Below, one piece after another: positions 45,491 to 56,731 of a stretch of 64,000 nucleotides of DNA. Below the pieces are notes generated by a model, which saw only the letters and a program-made list of their open reading frames with translations, made no database searches and was not told where the DNA came from. Source of the stretch: Staphylotrichum longicolle (lineage: Eukaryota; Ascomycota; Sordariomycetes; Sordariales; Chaetomiaceae); assembly GCA_019096155.1 (NCBI GenBank), contig JAHCVI010000004.1, positions 558,001-622,000 on the forward strand. The letters are read 5' to 3'. The stretch's first letter is position 1. Every line of letters begins with the position of its first letter. The translations under genes were made by a program, and so were the position numbers.

Positions 45491-47360
45491 GCAATGCGAT
45501 GTAAACAACGATAAGTTTCGGTACTCTGCCGATGGGTAGCTGAAATGATTCATTTGTACTAGTCTACGTGATGTCATAGTATAGTATAGTACAATATAGA
45601 AGCACGATGCCTTACCTGCGCTCGCCATGAGTAGCTACTTCACAACTTTGAGACCGAGAAAATCTATGTGGATATTTAGGTTGTGCTCGGCGGCTAGGAC
45701 TGAGCTGGCCTGTAGGACCTCCGTTGGTATGTGTGGTATAGGAATGATTCGGCTGGAACGCGTCGTCGCCTGTGGGTGGGCTTGTGACTTATACGAGCGC
45801 GGCGCGCTTGCGGAAGGCGCTAGCTAACCGTTAGCTACTTCTGTAGGGATATAGTGCGGGGGGAATCTACTCGATGGCTCGGGTCGAAATAGCGCCGAAC
45901 GGCGCCTGGTGAAACAAAACTGTCTAAGAAGCTGCCCTACCTCGCTGTATGTAGCTAACACTTGCGTTTACCGCTATCGCCTGTGTTTCGAGTATGCCTT
46001 TGCGACGGCGGTGCCCGACGTCTGGTAGCTGGTAGCCCTAGCCTGCCCTGAGAGCCTGATGCTACGTACGATGCCACTACTTACCTACTCGGCTGCCTCT
46101 TTCGAGATGGTTAGCTGTACGCCTGTGCTATGATGAACTACTTTACACTTTTGCTCTAAGTTGTTAGGTTTGAGGTTCCTCTGCTCTAGCCTCTGCTAAC
46201 CCCGATTACTTCCGATAGACTTCCCCGATTGTCGTTGATGCAAATGCCCCGCTATGAATCCGAAGCGAACGTATTAAGATGAAGAACCGTCTGCGAGCCT
46301 TCCGAAGCGGCCAAGAACCTTCGACACCGCCTCTAATGGCGGTATCTACCTAGACTACGATACGTACTCTCCACTTGTGTATAGAGATTATATAATCGCC
46401 TGGATCTGTGTACTTCCTTTAGAACTGGCGGCATCGCGCGCTATGCTGGACGAGGAACACCCGCTGCTACCTAACCAAGCCGGCGATGACAACACCTGAG
46501 ATGAATGCTGTGGAATGAAACCTTCCGGTCCCCGTGTAGCCGTATCTGGTCCCTTTGGTCTGTGGGACTCTCCGTCCGCCTTTTGAGGAGCCGGCGCTTG
46601 CCCTTTGCTCCGCGTTACCGTATCTGGCCCCTTCGGTCTATGGGACGTTCCGTCCGCCCTGTAGGGAGTTGGCGCCTGCCCTGTGCTCTGTAGAGTAGTG
46701 TTTGATGTATTCGACGGTGTGTTCTGTAGTAAGCTTTGTACTGTAACTCTTTGTGATGTCGTTGTGCTTTGTAATTCTGTGCTTTGTATTGCTGTTCTCT
46801 GTATGCCGTATGCCGTGTAGTAGCGCCGGAGAAGGAAGGTATTTAAGCCGAAGGTGTGGAAGAACCGGTTGAAGGGGCTTTTCGGGCATCGTCCTCTCTA
46901 TTCCGCCTATATCTAGGTATTTAAAAGAAGTGCTAAGGGGAAGGATTGGGTATTGCTAGAATGATTCAACACCTCGTTCCGCTTTATGAAGGAAAGTAGG
47001 TGGGAGAAGGGGCACCTTGATCTATAGTACAACGCCGAAAATGCTGCAATAAGACTTCAAATCTAGTATCAATGACTGCAAACCTTGACTGTAATGTTCA
47101 ACACTCTCTAGATAGCTTTCCCATTTCGGGTTGACTAGCCCTAACGGTTGACCTAGACGAAGGTGCCTGCTCCCCTTGAGTCGTTGACCGCCTGTAAGCC
47201 GCCCAAAAGTTGCTTAAGACGGAGATTGCCGCTGCGACGCGACGCTACGTCGCGTCGCAGGCTGTCTTTAAGTAGATGAAGGCGTGTGCGAACAATATCG
47301 CCGGACGAGAGTGTTAGTTTGGCCATTATGAGCTTCTAGTTAATTATATCTAATCCCTTG
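45491..47360. other. RIPped spacer with tandem and shared repeats
   Basis: Bases 46535-46690 hold two about 77-bp tandem units (TATCTGGTCCCTTTGGTCT type), which match inverted copies at 33.85 and 34.75 kb. Bases 47027-47090 repeat 25795-25862. Bases 47100-47360 lead into the NLR frame. No gene is recognised in 45.5-46.5 kb. Confidence 0.45.
47232..47260. repeat. Perfect 13-bp palindrome with 3-base loop
   Basis: CTGCGACGCGACG and its exact reverse complement flank CTA. In one frame it codes TRRYVASQ-like residues upstream of the NB-ARC region, so it may be chance within coding DNA. It could form a hairpin in RNA. Confidence 0.7.
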
Positions 47361-47371
47361 CTTACCCGCTG

Positions 47372-49568
47372 GTGCAATCATCAGACTACGGCCCGTACCG
47401 AACGTCGTCTAGCCTGCAAGGCGTGCCCGTATCGAATCACTTCGTAGCCCGACCGTTAGCTACCGCAGAGCTCGAAGAGAGCCTTCTCCCGCGATGTCGC
47501 GCACGAAAGACCCAGCGACGAATATTTGTCCTCTACGGGCTTGGTGGGATCGGGAAGACACAGCTGGCGGCCGACTTCGCCCGACGACACCAGGCCGTTT
47601 TCAGCTCGGTCTTCTGGCTGGATGGCGGATCGGAGGACCGGCTGAGGCAGAGCCTTGCTAGCTATGCAGCTAGGATACCGGAAGGCTAGGTTTCTGAGAG
47701 GAGTAGGAACGCTGTATTGCATAGCGAGGAAGATCTCAAGACTGTGGTGGCGGACGTACTGGACTGGCTCGCGCGACCGGACAATAGCGACTGGCTCCTT
47801 ATCTTCGACAACGTTGACCAAGACGTCGATTAGGGTAGCGAGACGGGCGCCTACGATGTCCGTCGGTATCTTCCCGGCGACCATGGGTCAGTGCTGATCA
47901 CGACACGACTATCGCGGCTGGCGCAGTTGGGAGAGTCGACGCGGCTAAGAGGGGTCGACGAATAACTAGCTAAGGCTATTTTCTAGCAGTGGCGCGGGGC
48001 AGAAGGAGGTAAGGTTTCCGCTACATATGAGTTCGGCCTGGTGCTAACAGACCATAGCTATGGACGAGGTCGGTAGGGAGCTGCTCGGTCTACTCGACGG
48101 CCTTCCGCTCGCGCTAGCACAAGCTGCCTTATATATCCGCGAGACCGGGCTCGATACCGTGTCGTATGTTCGGCTCTACAAGCAGTAGTGGGACGATCTA
48201 ATAGGATCGGACGGGGAGTCGGGCTCGCCGCTAGCGGACTACGAACAAAGGAGCGTCGCAACAACGTAGACCGTATCGTTCAATGCAGTTGAGGCGCAAA
48301 ACAAGAACGCCGCGAACCTACTCCGTCTCTAGGCATTTGTCGATGGCAGAGACCTTTGGCACGGCCTGCTACAGGCGGCTGTCGATAGCGGAGAGCAGTG
48401 GCCTAGATGGCTATGTAACGTCGTAGGCAACGAGGTCCGGTACTTGGACGCGGTTCGACTGCTGCTCCGGTACTCGGTGACCGAGTCGCAGGAATCAATG
48501 CAGGGGAGCTATATAATGCATCCGGTGGTACATAGATAGGTGTCGCACATATAGGATAGCGCTAGGAAAAGAGAGGTCCTGGGTAGTATGGTTAGTGTTA
48601 CGCCCAGCCGTACGAGGTCTAGTAGCGGCTCCCGTATACGGAAAGGTGTTCATAGTGGATAGCAAAGTATATAAGGCTGGACGGAGCTTTGACGACATAG
48701 CGGCGATAGGCGCAATGTATATATTGGGCATCCTCTACAGGCATCAAGGCCGGCTGACGGAGGCCGAGTCGATGTATCAGCGGGCGCTAGAAGGCTTCGA
48801 GAAGGCACTTGGAGGGGACTACCTATCGACTCTCGATACGGTCAACAACTTAGGTAGCCTCTACGTAGATCAAGGCCGGCTGATAGAGGCCGAGTCGATG
48901 TATTAGCGGGCGCTGGAAGGCAAGGAGAAGGCGCTTAGAGGGGACCATACATCGACTCTCGATACGGTCTACAACTTGGGCGTCCTATATAAGGCTTAAG
49001 GCCGGCTAGCGGAGGCCGAGTCAATATACTAGCGGGCGCTAGAAGGAAAGGAGAAGGCGCTCGGAGGGGACTATATATCGACCCTTGATATAGTCAACAA
49101 CTTAGGTATCCTCTATAAGGATTAGGGCCGGCTGACGGAGGCTGAGTCGATGTATTAGCGGGCGCTGGAAGGCAAGGAGAAGGCATTCGGACTAGACCAT
49201 ATATGGACTCTCGATATGGTTAACAACTTGGGTAACCTCTATATGGTTTAAGGCCGACTAATAGAGGCCGAGTCGATGTATCAGCGGGCGTTGGAAGGCT
49301 ACGAGAAGGCGCTCGGACGGAACTATATATCGACTCTTACCACGGTCAACAATTTAGGCAACCTCTATACGGTTTAAGGCCGACTAATAGAGGCCGAGTT
49401 GATGTATTAGTGGGCGCTAGAAGGCCGTGAGAAGGCGTTCGGAGGGGACTACCTATCGACCCTCGATACGGTCTACAACTTGGGCGTCCTGTACAAGGCT
49501 TAAGGCCGGCTGACGGAAGCCGAGTCGATGTACTAGCGGGCGCTGGAAGGAAAGGAGAAGGCGCTTAG
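47372..49568 (+). pseudogene. NB-ARC-TPR STAND receptor, RIPped
   Basis: An NB-ARC core is clear: VLYGLGGIGKTQLAADFARR (Walker A), FSSVFWLDGGSEDRL, DWLLIFDNVDQD (Walker B), GSVLITTRLSRLAQLG and LLGLLDGLPLALAQAALYIR (GLPLA motif). After about 380 degenerate codons come seven TPR units of the kinesin light-chain type with a 42-residue period (about 48730-49568), such as GILYRHQGRLTEAESMYQRA. In later units the Gln of YQRAL or DQGRL is TAG or TAA. No frameshift occurs in the TPR block. The frame ends where un-RIPped unrelated sequence begins at about 49568. Effector domain and true C-terminus are missing or unread. Confidence 0.85.
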
Positions 49569-49919
49569 TCAATACGACAACGGTCTTCCGAGCAGCTGGG
49601 CCTACTCCTGACATGAACGGCCAACCTAAGAAGATAAGAGGCGTTGGCGCAGAGCCATTGACTAACCAAAAGTGCAGCGCTTACATTCCATAGCCATAAC
49701 CTTGGTGCGTCTCCGCCCTGCCTTGTGTCACTACACAACAGTTTTCAGCCCAAGGCAGCCCAACCTAGGGAGAGTGGGACTTGAGCCATGCCAGTGCCGT
49801 TCGCTACGAGCATAGCAACTGCGTTCAACTGAACTTGAGACTGCGCATCGCCCTGCTTCTATACAAGGCACTTATCATTGTCTCTCTGCCATCACCGATT
49901 CGACACCCCCTTCTCCGCC
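49569..49919. other. Un-RIPped spacer upstream of the HET gene
   Basis: CpA-normal sequence begins abruptly after the TPR block. It probably holds the promoter and leader of the HET gene at 49920 (C- and T-rich just before the ATG). No other feature is seen. Confidence 0.4.
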
Positions 49920-52388
49920 ATGTCTCATATCCCTCATTCCACGCGCAAGAGAGGGCTGTGTAATAAGTGTAAAGGCCTGCGATTTGACGATGAGGGTTGC
50001 GGCGGTTTTGTCGGGGCGACATCGGACAAGAGAACGCCAGCGTTAAGACTCAACAGACAAAGTGTGGAGGGAATCCAACCGGATGTCTTCAAGGTCTTGA
50101 TGAGTCAACAACGAACCGATATCTCACCCGACTTTCCTATGTTGGCTCAGTCGGCTGCAGCGGGTTGCAGCTCTTGTGGCTTCCTCCGTGCCGCTATCCT
50201 ACAAGCGAATCTCTCAGGTTTGTAAGGCCACGAAGCGCTCTCCCTCCGTCTCTTTTATGCCTGGCGTCCCTCCTATGGATTGGGCTCAGACCAGTATCTG
50301 AAAGAAGGGCTTCAAGCGCTGTTCGCCGAACTCTACTCTGCCTCCAAATGGTTTGGCACCCTTCAGTTCAAGGTCTACTCCGGCGATGGTACGTATTGCT
50401 ACGATTTTGGGTCTTCGAATCACTCTGTAGTGACAAGTCAAAAAGTTGCAGCAGCAGACTGGTTAGGTCTAGACGATCCCCCTCACAAGGAAACGCTTTG
50501 TCCTGAAAATATCTCACTCCTCAAATGCGCCATTGAAACCTTCACAGCGGACTGCCACCCGCCAGCAGAGACCGCCTTCCTTCCTACCAGAGTGATCGAT
50601 CTCGGAACAGACTCTGACTCACATCCGCGCCTCATTATTGCAGCCGATGCGATCAGGGTCGGAGGACTGAGCCCCTCGGAACCTATTCGATATGCTGCAT
50701 TGAGTTACTGCTGGGGAGACGAAAACGATGTTTCCACTCAGACAAAAACAGACCCGTCGAACCTCCAGGAAAGGTTCCGTGCTATCCCTATCAGTGATAT
50801 GTCAGCCGTCTTGCGAGACGCCGTTACCGTTGGTAGGACACTCCATCTGCGCTATCTCTGGGTTGATGCACTCTGCATTATCCAGGACCCGACGGATCCG
50901 AGCGACTGGGAAAGAGAAAGCAAATCGGTGGGCAAGGTGTACGAGCACGCCTACTTGACCATCTGCGTGCTGTCTGCCCACAACTGCCATCAAAGTTTCC
51001 TGAAACGCTCCCAGCACACCTTTGATTTCAAATTCCAGTCTTCCCTCTACCCACCAGCGCGGGGCACATACAGTCTTCACTTCGCAGGCTTGATCAATGC
51101 GGCGATGATCAGCGACACTTACGAAACAGACCTGGACACCTCGCAATGGCACACGCGCGGTTGGGTCTTTCAAGAAGAAAGGCTCTCGATTAGGAAGCTC
51201 CTGTTCGGGCGGCTCATGGTACACTTGGAGTGAGGTCAATACCGAGTATCGGAAAACCATACATTCCGTTCTCGCTATGGCACCCCCGATTGGTCCGCTG
51301 CGCAGCTCGCCAGGTTAAATCGTGATCAACTGTACAAGTGCTTCCGGCAAGCCACCTCGTTTTATGCCTCAAAAAGTCTCTCGTACGAATCAGATCGGCT
51401 GCCTGCTCTCGCAGGACTTGCGAAGCAGGTGTTTGATCTTGCAGGGGGTACGTATCTGGCAGGTGTGTGGAAGGAGGACTCACATCGCGGGTTGTTGTGG
51501 GAAACTGCAGAGAATCAAAGTCTTCCGGAACGTCTTGACTCGCTCCGCGCTTCGAGCGGCTCGGGAGCGCCCTCGTGGTCCTGGGTCTCCCGACTGGGAT
51601 ACTTTGAGTACGGTTTGCCCGGCAGTCAAATCGTCTCTGACGGGGATTTACACCCAGAGTATACCGATGTCGATGCCTGGACGGTTCTGAAGGGCGCTCG
51701 GTTGAACCAGTTCGGGGAAGTTGAAAGTAGCGTGATACGCATTCAGAGCAAACTACTGCCTCTGCCGTCGGATCTTGTCTTGATGCGACAGAACATCTTT
51801 AGAAACACTCTCTCGAAGGTGTACCATCGGGGAGAAGTTGTCGCACATTGCTGTCTGGACTGGTCCGACATTTCTCCAATAATGGAACGGGGAGGATTGG
51901 AGATGCTGCTTTTGTCTAGCTCGTGTTGTTCTGAGAAACCTTTCCGCGACATCTACGACGATGACTGGAAAGAGGACGAAGAGGACGAAGAGGGCGAAGA
52001 GGACGAAGAAGACGAAGAAGACGAAGAAGACGAAGAAGACGAAGAGGGCGAAGAAGACGACGAGGGAGAGGCTGAAGATCCGGCTGGGGAAGAGAAGCAG
52101 TGCAACAACGCAAGCCGTAAAAGCCATTCCCCAAAGAGCGAAATGGAAAATTCAGGCACGCTATCGAAACATAGCGGGATCGGCCCAAGCAGGGACCACA
52201 ATCCGCCCGATGCTTGTGTCCTCTGCAACGATGAGGATCACAACCGACATGCCTGGGGTCTCATTATCCACCCAGGCGAGAAGCCAGGCGAGTATTATCG
52301 AGTGGGCGTTTTCCTATCGCGTGCGGGTAAAGTTGGAGGCACGAAATTCTTTAGGAACGTCGAAAACCGAACGATAGATATCATCTGA
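49920..52388 (+). pseudogene. HET-domain incompatibility gene with two in-frame stops
   Basis: A single frame spans 49920 (MSHIPHSTRKRGLCNKCKGL) to TGA at 52386-52388, 823 codons, broken only by TAA at 50223-50225 and TGA at 51231-51233. It has a Cys-rich N-terminal region, then the canonical HET domain (RYAALSYCWGDENDV, RYLWVDALCIIQDPTDPSDW, VYEHAYLTICVLSA), WHTRGWVFQEERLSIRKLLF and GSGAPSWSWVSRLGYFEYG. A long acidic run of about 35 Glu/Asp/Gly residues at about 51965-52075 follows, then a conserved tail (HAWGLIIHPGEKPGEYYRVG). HET proteins trigger heterokaryon incompatibility cell death. The TAA suits CAA-to-TAA; the TGA could be CGA-to-TGA. An intron covering 50223 is possible but the sequence around it reads as coding. 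Confidence 0.85.
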
Positions 52389-53023
52389 CTGCCAGTTCGA
52401 CTTGGGAGGTGGAGTCTGAGTTTTGGAGAGAGCCTTTGCCTTTTGCTTACATACTTTCCAGATCTATAATGCGCCTTTGGGGCTGGTCGGGTCGGCTTTT
52501 TGCTTTTTGTTCTTCCCTTTTTCCCTTTGTTGCGTTTCTTGTAACTACAACCCCCCCTGCTGGGATTTTGAATATATGGACTTGGCAACCGCACCGGGGA
52601 CATTTAGGGTTCGAAGTGAACCAAGTCGTCAAATGGATGGTGGAGATTTGGGGTTTCATCCAACTCGACTGGGAGCTAGGACAGGTTGTGGATGTGATAT
52701 TGGCTGTCGGTTTTGATGACACTCACAGGGGCTTCACCCCTGAATCATTCTTATGGACAGACACATCGGTTGCCCTGGGCTTCGAAACCAACGCATAAAG
52801 TTGAGGAAGTCTGCCTTTATTACCGATGTATGCCAATAGGTATGAACAATAAATGGTTGAGCGATTCTCTAGAAACCACCGGTCACAAGCGAAGCCACCT
52901 CCTCGATTTAACCAGGGGCGTAGCTAGATATTCCCTCTGACATGTTTTCATTGATTCTAATGCATACTCCTCCTTCCTTCTCTCCACATCTCCCTACTTG
53001 ACTCTCTTCGATCTCATCTTGCA
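52389..53023. other. Spacer downstream of the HET gene
   Basis: Overlapping ORFs at 52409-52798 have a Trp/Phe-rich, non-protein-like composition on both strands. I see no gene. Confidence 0.35.
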
Positions 53024-53185
53024 GGAGCCTACGAAGCCAACGGCCACGTCAAAGAGGCCGTCGCGCTGCTCGAGCAGGTCGTCGCCATTGAGGCTGTAAC
53101 CCTCGCCGAAGACGACCCATCGCGGCTCGCGTCGCAGCACAAGCTCGCAATATCCTACAAAGCCAACGGATCAAGACAAAGCTAG
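53024..53185 (+). pseudogene. TPR remnant of an NB-ARC-TPR protein
   Basis: After a TTGCAG acceptor-like site the frame reads AYEANGHVKEAVALLEQVVA, EDDPSRLASQHKLAISYKAN and stops at TAG. This is the C-terminal TPR type of fungal NB-ARC-TPR receptors. It differs from the TPR class at 48.7-49.6 kb and is not RIPped. Confidence 0.7.
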
Positions 53186-53699
53186 AGTATAATCTTAACG
53201 TAGTGGATGTCATGAGTTTGATCTTCCAATTTTTTTTTTTTTTGTATTCTTTTCCTTTTTTTTATCTCTCTGCTCTTATACGGGTCATAGGGGCTAGGCG
53301 AAACGTCAAAACCTTCAGCAAACCGGATTTTCGCTTTGAGTGTCGACTCAAATATGTGCTCTGTGAGCAACTCGCGTGTTGTGTTACATAAAAATGTCGA
53401 TGTTGTGTGCCCTGATTAGAGCTGCGATGTCCTCGTGATGTTGATTCCCAATGATAAGTTTCCGGATCACCGACGGCCGTCGTACTTCGGCATTGGATCC
53501 TTTGAAAACCTTTCTCAGCGTCTGGTAGCCACCAGCGCGGCCGCCCTCTTCGCGGACGACCTCTCCGCCTTCCCACCGACCTCCTCGCCACACGCGACTT
53601 TACCCTCACCTCGAGTTCAGCCAGAAGAGAAACGACACCGACCCCACTCTACGACGCCCACCAGCGCCCAGTCCAATGGCTCCTCCTGACCCACCCCGG
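53186..53699. other. Spacer
   Basis: It contains a T-rich stretch (about 53229-53265). ORFs in 53435-53690 are low-complexity. No gene supported. Confidence 0.3.
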
Positions 53700-54175
53700 A
53701 CGATGGTTATCATCAGCCCGCGCGAAGCCGCCCTCCTCAAGCCCACTCTCGCGTCCTCCACCTCCCGCGTCTCCCTCCACGCCTACCCACCCCGCTGACC
53801 CTCTCGCACCACACGATGGAACACCTCAACACCTACACAGTCCCCGCATGTGCTCCACCTGGCGCCCCCCCAGACTCCTTCATCACGCAGCTCAACCTCT
53901 TCGCGGGCCAGCTCTACTTGCGCAACTACGCCGAGTACGTGCGGATGTGTCGGTACCCAGGTCTGTCGTACACCAAGAACAGCGGGGAAGGTGGGACAGG
54001 ACGGGTTTGTTGGGAAGGGGGTGATGTATCCGGAGTGTGGGTTTGGGACGAGTCCGGTGGGGTTTTTGAGGGGGCTGGTTGGGGTGAGGAGGGATTGCGC
54101 TGGGGTGGAGAGGACGCATATGGGGAGGGTGTTGGTGGGGGGTGTTTTGGGGGTTGGGGATTTTGAGGAAGGGGA
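53700..54175 (+). pseudogene. Fragment resembling the C-terminus of a DUF3638-type fungal protein
   Basis: Plus-strand blocks are MVIISPREAALLKPTL, SLHAYPP, HLNTYTVPACAPP, FITQLNLFAGQLYLRNYAEY and, after a frameshift near 53990, DGFVGKGVMYPECGFGTSPV and THMGRVLVGGVLGVGDF. From memory this order occurs at the C-terminus of large DUF3638/DUF3645 proteins, a ubiquitin-hydrolase-like group. The rest of such a protein (over 2000 residues) is absent. The G-rich composition is unusual. Confidence 0.5.
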
Positions 54176-54199
54176 GGGGGAGGAGGGAGGTGGTAAAGG

Positions 54200-54285
54200 G
54201 AGAGAAGAACAAGGAAGTAAAGGAGGAGAAGGAAGAGGAAGTAAAGGGGGAGAAGGAAGAGGAAGTAAAAGGGGAGAAGGATTAC
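54200..54285 (+). repeat. Purine-only tandem repeat (24 bp x about 3)
   Basis: Units of the type GAAGAGGAAGTAAAGGGGGA occur three times with almost no pyrimidine other than T in GTA. Triplex or replication-slippage potential. It lies 3' of the DUF3638-like fragment. Confidence 0.75.
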
Positions 54286-54543
54286 CCCTGCGCCCATGCC
54301 TATTCCGGGAAGCCCATGGCGTATTTTGTGACTCGGGGCAGACTGCAGGCAGCAGCCGTGTAGCAGTCCATAAGGAACCGCAACCCAGCACTCGCACACT
54401 CCTTGCTTCTCTTCTCCCAACAGCCGCAACAACAACGCACTCTCAACAGCGACTTACTCTCGCGACGTACCTCGCCCACCACCATACGGCATCATATTTC
54501 TGCTTTAGGAGTTCCTTCGTCCTCCGCACCATCCACCATTGCG

Positions 54544-55000
54544 ATGAACGGTCAAATGGACGCCCTGAGGCAGCCGTTGCGTCACCACCAACAGTTTTCC
54601 ACAGACTACAAGCCGCAGACACCCGAGAACAGCCTGCTTTCTCATACGCGACAATGCTGGGTTGACTTCTGCGTCGACCGCTCGATTTCCAACCCAGAGA
54701 CAGGGTTCAAGAACTATTTGCAACAATACGAGGCCGGGTTCTTGGAATATCTGAAGCGGAGAGATTCCTGTGACGACACGACTTTTTTCCGAAAGCTCAG
54801 CATCTGGAGAAGGAACTCGTCGACGTGGAGATGCTGCAGCTCTGCAAGAGTCTCCGAGTGCTGAAGAATGCGATCCAAAACCAAGACAACTCTCTAACGT
54901 CAGCGCTTGAGGCCTTCCTCAAGCCAGCGGTGAGCGTGTTGATCAACAAGACGGAGAATTTCCAAGTCACAAGAATCCAGTGGGACGGTCCCCTCTGCTC
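54544..55000 (+). pseudogene. Hypothetical helical protein, frameshifted
   Basis: The ATG at 54544 starts MNGQMDALRQPLRHHQQF, then WVDFCVDRSISNPETGFKNY and QYEAGFLEYLKRRDSCDDTT. Near 54785 the coding sense shifts frame to HLEKELVDVEMLQLCKSLRV, LKNAIQNQDNSLTSALEAFL. Family unknown. It overlaps in convergent orientation with the minus ORF that ends at 55012. Confidence 0.4.
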
Positions 55001-55011
55001 TCAAAGTCAGC

Positions 55012-55650
55012 TCAGGCTTGTATGTCGTCAAAAATGCAGTCTTGGTACGCACCCGTCTGCTGCAGTTCCCGAGTCTGCAATCGCTCAGCGAGGACGAGGT
55101 TAGTGCCGAGCACGGCGTTCACCTTCTTGTTTGTGTCCATGAGCATGCCGAACGCGACAGAGAATCCCTCCTCAAGGTTTCCAATTACCCCAACCTGGGC
55201 GACGGAGATCCGCAAGACAAGCAGATCTCTTGCCCTGTCTAGCCAGTCGAGGATGTCCGCGAGCTGCTTGTCTTCCTTGTCCCCGGACTTCAGTGAGTGG
55301 ATAAGCTGCGGGATGGACCGTTTCTTCTGTTCGGCTGCCAGCGCATCCAAGAAGGATCTCAGCTCTTCTGCGACCTCCGCTATGCCCCGCACTTGCTGTT
55401 CTACAGCTGCCGTCTGGAGAGCTCTCTCGTCGCGCACAAGAGAGAGTGAACTATTGAGGTCATCTAGTTGCTTAGAAAGGCTGTCGAGCGTTTTAGACGC
55501 GCCTTTGATCCTGTTCTGTGCGTTCCGGACTTGCTGGATCAAAGTTATCGTGCTGCCGATCAGGCCGACAATGCTGGTTGCGGCCCCGAGCCCCTCCTGC
55601 GAACTCTTAGCAGATCGACGCATACACAGACCGCTATGCGAACGTACCAT
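55012..55650 (-). CDS. Helical STAND N-terminal-type protein
   Basis: An intact minus ORF of 212 residues. After a doubtful leader it reads GLGAATSIVGLIGSTITLIQ, then TLDSLSKQLDDLNSSLSLV, RALQTAAVEQQVRGIAEVAE and IGNLEEGFSVAFGMLMDTNK. Such amphipathic helical domains sit at the N-terminus of fungal STAND proteins (SesA- or HeLo-like) or stand alone next to them. The exact subfamily is not clear. The first Met (MVRSHSGLCMRRS) may not be the real start; a spliced short first exon is common in this group. No NACHT follows, so it could be a free effector-type protein. Confidence 0.5.
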   Translation of the reverse strand: MVRSHSGLCMRRSAKSSQEGLGAATSIVGLIGSTITLIQQVRNAQNRIKGASKTLDSLSKQLDDLNSSLSLVRDERALQTAAVEQQVRGIAEVAEELRSFLDALAAEQKKRSIPQLIHSLKSGDKEDKQLADILDWLDRARDLLVLRISVAQVGVIGNLEEGFSVAFGMLMDTNKKVNAVLGTNLVLAERLQTRELQQTGAYQDCIFDDIQA

Positions 55651-55751
55651 GCTTTGTCCTGCTTCGTGATTTCAGAGCTCGGTGAGTTACTGTCGACAAC
55701 GATGGTGGGCTAAGGGCTCAAGACCGCCAGGTGGGAGCCTGCGACCGCCCT

Positions 55752-55934
55752 TTAGGCCTTGATCTCAGCCTCCGACTGGCCCGGCTCGCCGGGGACAATC
55801 TTCTCGACGCCCGCCGACGACAGCATGACGGCGCACAGCGCAAAGTTCGTGATCATCCACAGCAGCACCACGACCGTCCTGACGCCGCGGTAGTGGTCCC
55901 TCTGCTTCTCCTCGAGCTCGCTCGGCACCAAAAG
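55752..55934 (-). pseudogene. Chitin synthase C-terminal exon fragment
   Basis: The minus frame ends with SELEEKQRDHYRGVRTVVVL, LWMITNFALCAVMLSSAGVE and a short acidic tail before TAG at 55752. The pattern of a charged segment, then YRGVR and a last membrane helix (VVLLWMITNFAL), is that of the C-terminus of fungal chitin synthases. Upstream sequence on the same strand is not chitin synthase, although the frame stays open to 56339. A fragment moved by recombination is the simplest reading. Confidence 0.5.
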
Positions 55935-56266
55935 AGGGAGTGACAGCCACCGCTGGACCGGCGAACCCCGCCTTTCGGCGCTGCACACAGAAGACCAACA
56001 GTTGGGTAATGTCGCGTTGCTGGTTGGGTGGGAGATATGCAATGCATGACCGGAGTGCCAGGCAGCAGCCCAGATTAGGAACATCCGCTGTGTTTGTGTG
56101 ATCGGCTGTCTGCCTTGCACCATGGGGTACAAGGAAGCCTTTTTTTTCTTTGACAGCTCAGCTATTTGAGTCCTCGCGGTGACATCGAACAGTGTGAGAC
56201 CATGTCTTCTGAGGCACCACACTGTCGACTCTCTGCCCCCTGTAGCCAACCACTGTCCAAAGCACC

Positions 56267-56731
56267 ATGACGACCTCCTCGGGACGCAAAGGCTCCTGCT
56301 CACGATGCGGCCATCCCATGAATGGGCATACCGCTGCAAAGGAAGCCTACTACGATTCTATCATCAACACAGCCGAGTCCGAACCCTCGTTGTTGGGGCC
56401 ATGAATGTGAGGGCCGCAGTGTCCAGTCTAAACCTCGTTGTTGGGACCATGGATGCAACGGCCGCCAATTCTCAACCATCAGCAATTTTTATAGACGCCA
56501 ACGCGAGCATCGGTGGAATGAGGAAGCGGAGAATCAGGGCACCGCCACGTAGAGGCACCGTCTAGCGAGACAGAAGAGCAACCGGATCACTAAGCACAAG
56601 GACAAACCAACTTCAACTTCAAGGAGGGCGAGGTACACCCCGGCAGACGACGCAACAATCCTTCGGCTAAAGGGGCAGGGACTTTCTTGGATCGAGATCG
56701 CCGAGCAGTTCCCAGGGCGCAAGCGCCTTCG
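56267..56731 (+). pseudogene. 5' part of a SANT-chromodomain gene, un-RIPped
   Basis: The ATG at 56267 starts MTTSSGRKGSCSRCGHPMNG, then AYYDSIINTAESEPSLLGP and a stop. A tandem GTTGTTGGGACCATG-type motif follows. In another frame TKHKDKPTSTSRRARYTPAD and LRLKGQGLSWIEIAEQFPGR give the SANT start. At 56731 this sequence is joined head-to-head to an inverted copy of the same gene, so the chromodomain is lost. RIPped relatives occur at 18.7 kb. Confidence 0.55.

Noticed and set aside
47232..47260. Perfect palindrome as a terminator or regulatory hairpin
   Set aside because: It lies in what reads as coding sequence upstream of the NB-ARC domain and has no U-tract. Kept only as a repeat.
47540..47575. 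Intact kinase-type P-loop taken as proof of a working NB-ARC protein
   Set aside because: The motif is intact but TAG codons follow both before and inside the TPR block, so the gene cannot give a full product.
17150..49568. Reassigned TAG/TAA codons (an alternative genetic code) to explain frames that read through stops
   Set aside because: Expected His residues also read Tyr and catalytic Cys read Tyr, CpA is depleted in non-coding DNA too, and intact genes in the flanks end with normal stops. RIP explains all of this.
51743..52228. Minus ORFs made of Phe/Val or Ser runs
   Set aside because: Antisense of the Glu/Asp-rich tract in the HET gene.
53783..54435. Long Pro/Leu-rich minus ORFs
   Set aside because: They arise from the complement of a G-rich region and purine repeat; the plus strand carries the recognisable protein.
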